A stretch of 7,624 nucleotides of DNA from Solirubrobacterales bacterium. GTDB taxonomy: Bacteria > Actinomycetota > Thermoleophilia > Solirubrobacterales > Solirubrobacteraceae. The translations under genes were made by a program, and so were the position numbers. The DNA lies in NCBI GenBank assembly GCA_009781575.1, contig WQXW01000078.1:1-7624 (forward strand), read 5' to 3'. Below are positions 6,501-7,624 of the stretch, one piece after another. Below the pieces are notes generated by a model. It had not been told where the DNA came from, made no database searches, and saw nothing but the letters and a program-made list of their open reading frames with translations. Positions within the stretch are counted from its first letter, which is position 1, and each line of letters opens with the position of its first letter.

Positions 6501-6921
6501 GGGCGGTGATCTCCGAGACGCCGCGCAGCAGCGTCGGGCGGTGCTCGTTCCAGTGGTCCCGGTCCCACAGCTCGAGGCGATCGCCGGCGCCGACCACCAC
6601 CACGTCCTTCTCCAGCTGGGCGTGCTCGGCGAGGAAGCCGGGAAGCATGATGCGCCCCGCCGCGTCCAGGTCGGCGTCCTGGGAGTTGCCGTAGAAGAAG
6701 CGCTCGAGCTCGGTGCGCCGCGGCGAGAGCGGGCCGAGCTCCTCCAGCGCGCGCTCGGTGTAGCGCTCGTACTCCGCCGGGCGCCACACCCCCACGCACG
6801 GCTGCTGGTCGACGGGCAGCGCCATCACCACGCCCTCCGCCAGCGCCGCGCGATAGCGCGCGGGCACGGTGAGACGGTGCTTCGCGTCGAGCGTGTGGTC
6901 GAAGGTGCCGCGGAAGGCCAA
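6481..6921 (-). CDS. mraZ: Transcriptional regulator MraZ
   Basis: MraZ is a DNA-binding protein with two SpoVT-AbrB domains that forms ring-shaped oligomers and represses the dcw operon in organisms where it has been studied. The 146-residue length is typical (about 143). The first domain begins FRGTFDHTLDAKHRLTVPAR (3-22). The second contains DLDAAGRIMLPGF (84-96) and VVVVGAGDRLELWD (107-120). The usual DxKGR turn of the first domain is DAKHR here, with His at position 15 instead of Gly; the second domain keeps AAGR. Translation starts at TTG (6921): the conserved FRGTF starts two residues later, an AGGA lies 4 bp upstream and an AGGAG 11 bp upstream, and I see no ATG or GTG in frame nearby. 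It is the first gene of the operon, and sites resembling MraZ boxes in its promoter suggest autoregulation. Confidence 0.96.
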   Translation of the reverse strand: MAFRGTFDHTLDAKHRLTVPARYRAALAEGVVMALPVDQQPCVGVWRPAEYERYTERALEELGPLSPRRTELERFFYGNSQDADLDAAGRIMLPGFLAEHAQLEKDVVVVGAGDRLELWDRDHWNEHRPTLLRGVSEITAHVDHPA

Positions 6922-6925
6922 ATTG

Positions 6926-6937
6926 TCCTGCGCTCCT
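6926..6937 (-). promoter_or_regulatory. Shine-Dalgarno region of mraZ
   Basis: On the minus strand AGGAG (6937-6933) and AGGA (6929-6926) precede the TTG start at 6921, with spacings of 11 and 4 bp. Neither spacing is ideal, but together they support the TTG start. Most downstream genes of the operon lack a comparable site. Confidence 0.6.
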
Positions 6938-6950
6938 GTAGGCGTGGATT

Positions 6951-6993
6951 GAGCCGGAGAGGAGGGGTGGGAGGAGCCCCTCCACCCCGGCTC
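6951..6993 (-). promoter_or_regulatory. GC-rich hairpin in the mraZ 5' leader
   Basis: GAGCCGG (6993-6987 in transcript order) is perfectly complementary to CCGGCTC (6957-6951). Inside it GGTGG (6986-6982) pairs with CCACC (6970-6966), leaving an 8-base bulge (6965-6958) and an 11-base loop (6981-6971). A competing inner stem, GGGGTGG with CCACCCC (6988-6982 with 6970-6964), is also possible. The hairpin starts within a few bases of the predicted transcription start and ends about 30 bp before the start codon. It has no T-run, so it does not look like an intrinsic terminator. Function is not known. Confidence 0.5.
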
Positions 6994-7002
6994 TTGGTCG
7001 CG

Positions 7003-7031
7003 AAGTTACCCCACTTCCCCCCACTTTGCAA
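7003..7031 (-). promoter_or_regulatory. Predicted sigma-70-type promoter of the mraZ operon
   Basis: On the minus strand TTGCAA (7031-7026) is followed by a 17-bp spacer and TAACTT (7008-7003). Matches to TTGACA and TATAAT are partial (about 4/6 and 3/6), but the spacing is exact, this is the only AT-richer area upstream of mraZ, and the spacer is filled by paired MraZ-type boxes. Transcription should begin near 6996, giving a leader of about 75 nt. Confidence 0.5.
7009..7026 (-). promoter_or_regulatory. Paired MraZ-type boxes, 10-bp period, inside the mraZ promoter
   Basis: AAGTGGGG occurs twice on the minus strand (7026-7019 and 7016-7009), exactly 10 bp apart, one helical turn. MraZ is known to bind direct TGGG-containing repeats with roughly 10-bp periodicity upstream of mraZ. 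Here the pair sits between -35 and -10, so binding would block RNA polymerase, which fits autorepression. Binding by this MraZ is inferred. Confidence 0.7.
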
Positions 7032-7050
7032 CTCGATCTGCACATTTTCT

Positions 7051-7077
7051 CCCACTAGACCGTCCACCGGCCCACTT
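7051..7077 (-). promoter_or_regulatory. Distal MraZ-type boxes
   Basis: AAGTGGG (7077-7071) and TAGTGGG (7057-7051) lie 20 bp apart on the minus strand, two helical turns, with a weaker GGTGGA (7068-7063) between them. They resemble the promoter-proximal pair and are about 31 bp (three turns) further upstream. They could extend the MraZ binding site. The 7071-7077 copy touches the -35 of the predicted plus-strand promoter. Confidence 0.5.
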
Positions 7078-7104
7078 GCGCCCGCGGGGCGGGCCTCATA
7101 GGAT
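7076..7104 (+). promoter_or_regulatory. Predicted promoter of the divergent lipoprotein gene
   Basis: TTGCGC (7076-7081), a 17-bp spacer and TAGGAT (7099-7104) form a weak but correctly spaced sigma-70-type promoter (about 3/6 and 4/6 matches). The start would be near 7111, about 25 nt before the ATG at 7136. The -35 overlaps the most distal MraZ-type box. Confidence 0.35.
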
Positions 7105-7135
7105 CGCCGCGCACCGGCATTCGGGGCGACCTTCG

Positions 7136-7624
7136 ATGACCCGATCTATTCCTCTCTCACGCGCGCGCCGAGCAACGAGCGCGCTGGCGCTCGCGGCGAG
7201 CGCGGTGGCGTTGCCGCTCGCCGGGTGCGGCTCCAAACCGTCCAACGACAACGTCGATCCCGCGAGCGCGGTGCCGGCGAGCGCGGCGCTGTACGCCGAA
7301 GCGACCGTGCGCCCCGAAGGCGCGCTGAAGGAAAACACCGACGCCGCGGCGCGCGCGCTGACCGGCACGCGCGAACCGGTGCGCAGCGTGGTGCACAGCC
7401 TGGAAGCGTCCGGCGCGCTCGGCCACTACAGCTTCGCCCGGGACATCGAACCGTGGCTCGGCAAGCGGATCGGCGTGTTCCTCACCAAGCTGCCCACCTC
7501 GGGCGGCGCGGCGAGCCCCGCGCCGTCGCTCTCGCAGGGTCTCTCCCTGGAAGCGCTGGTGGCGGCCGGCGGCCTCGCGCACCTCAGCTCCGGCGGCGCG
7601 CAGGGGGCGGTGGTGCTCGACGCC
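7136..7624 (+). CDS. Putative DUF3352-family lipoprotein, N-terminal part (cut by right edge)
   Basis: The frame stays open for 163 codons from ATG 7136 to the window end. Residues 1-31 form a lipoprotein signal peptide: an Arg-rich start (SRARR, 8-12), a hydrophobic stretch (about 16-28) and a lipobox LAGC with C31 as the lipidation site, so the mature protein should be anchored on the outer face of the membrane. The mature start reads DPASAVPASAALYAEATVRP (41-60), and further on IEPWLGKRIGVFLTKLP (about 103-119). That resembles the N-terminal part of DUF3352 proteins of actinomycetotes as I know them; their function is not established. The gene is divergent from mraZ with 214 bp between starts. 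No strong Shine-Dalgarno sequence is visible (only GGGG about 10 bp upstream). The lipoprotein call is firm; the family call is moderate. Confidence 0.8.
   Translation, partial: MTRSIPLSRARRATSALALAASAVALPLAGCGSKPSNDNVDPASAVPASAALYAEATVRPEGALKENTDAAARALTGTREPVRSVVHSLEASGALGHYSFARDIEPWLGKRIGVFLTKLPTSGGAASPAPSLSQGLSLEALVAAGGLAHLSSGGAQGAVVLDA

Noticed and set aside
4045..6509. Two long plus-strand open frames (4045-5946 and 5112-6509) antisense to ftsL and rsmH
   Set aside because: Arg/Ala/Gly-rich translations without motifs, no plausible promoter or ribosome site, opposite well-identified genes.
6951..6993. The GC-rich hairpin as a rho-independent terminator
   Set aside because: No T-run follows the stem on either strand, and it lies just after the predicted mraZ start site, where a terminator would silence the operon. 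Attenuation cannot be fully excluded.
7136..7240. Twin-arginine export signal in the lipoprotein (ARRATSAL)
   Set aside because: The motif lacks the usual S/T-R-R-x-F-L-K pattern; it reads better as the basic start of a Sec lipoprotein signal.
7096..7582. Minus-strand open frames opposite the lipoprotein gene
   Set aside because: The plus frame has a signal peptide and lipobox at its start. The minus frames show no motif and look like shadows.

Overview
This window is the start of a division and cell wall (dcw) cluster from a very GC-rich bacterium, plus the beginning of one divergently transcribed gene. All seven dcw genes are on the minus strand, so in the direction of transcription the order is mraZ (6921), rsmH, ftsL, ftsI, murE, mraY and murD (cut by the left edge). 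The GC content, the DNPR (meso-diaminopimelate type) motif in MurE, a Pro/Ala-rich FtsL and a neighbouring lipoprotein resembling DUF3352 together suggest an actinomycetote, perhaps of the Thermoleophilia (Solirubrobacterales). That placement is an inference; no rRNA or other marker is present.

Layout. 1-139 holds the N-terminus of murD, with a TTG start overlapping the mraY stop. 136-1110 is mraY, 1110-2591 murE, 2604-4268 ftsI (class B PBP), 4273-5331 ftsL, 5328-6500 rsmH and 6481-6921 mraZ (TTG start). 6922-7135 is a 214-bp divergent regulatory region. 7136-7624 is the N-terminal part of a plus-strand lipoprotein that runs off the right edge. Genes overlap or are separated by at most 12 bp from mraZ to murD, so the cluster looks like one translationally coupled operon. 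No murF lies between murE and mraY, as in the Bacillus subtilis arrangement and unlike Escherichia coli.

How the genes work together. MraZ is the cluster's own transcriptional regulator and RsmH methylates 16S rRNA. FtsL and FtsI belong to the septal peptidoglycan synthase complex. MurE, MraY and MurD make the lipid-linked peptidoglycan precursor used by FtsI.

The most interesting parts are regulatory and low-complexity. The mraZ promoter can be read directly: two AAGTGGGG boxes exactly 10 bp apart fill the 17-bp spacer between its -35 and -10, and further AGTGGG boxes lie upstream next to the divergent promoter. The mraZ leader can fold into a GC-rich hairpin with CTCCT segments complementary to the Shine-Dalgarno sequence. 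RsmH has an Arg/Gly-rich N-terminal extension of about 70 residues, and FtsL has long disordered-looking tails on both sides of its membrane segment. Both are built partly from short in-frame tandem duplications. I see no mobile element, CRISPR array, RNA gene or novel defence-like system.
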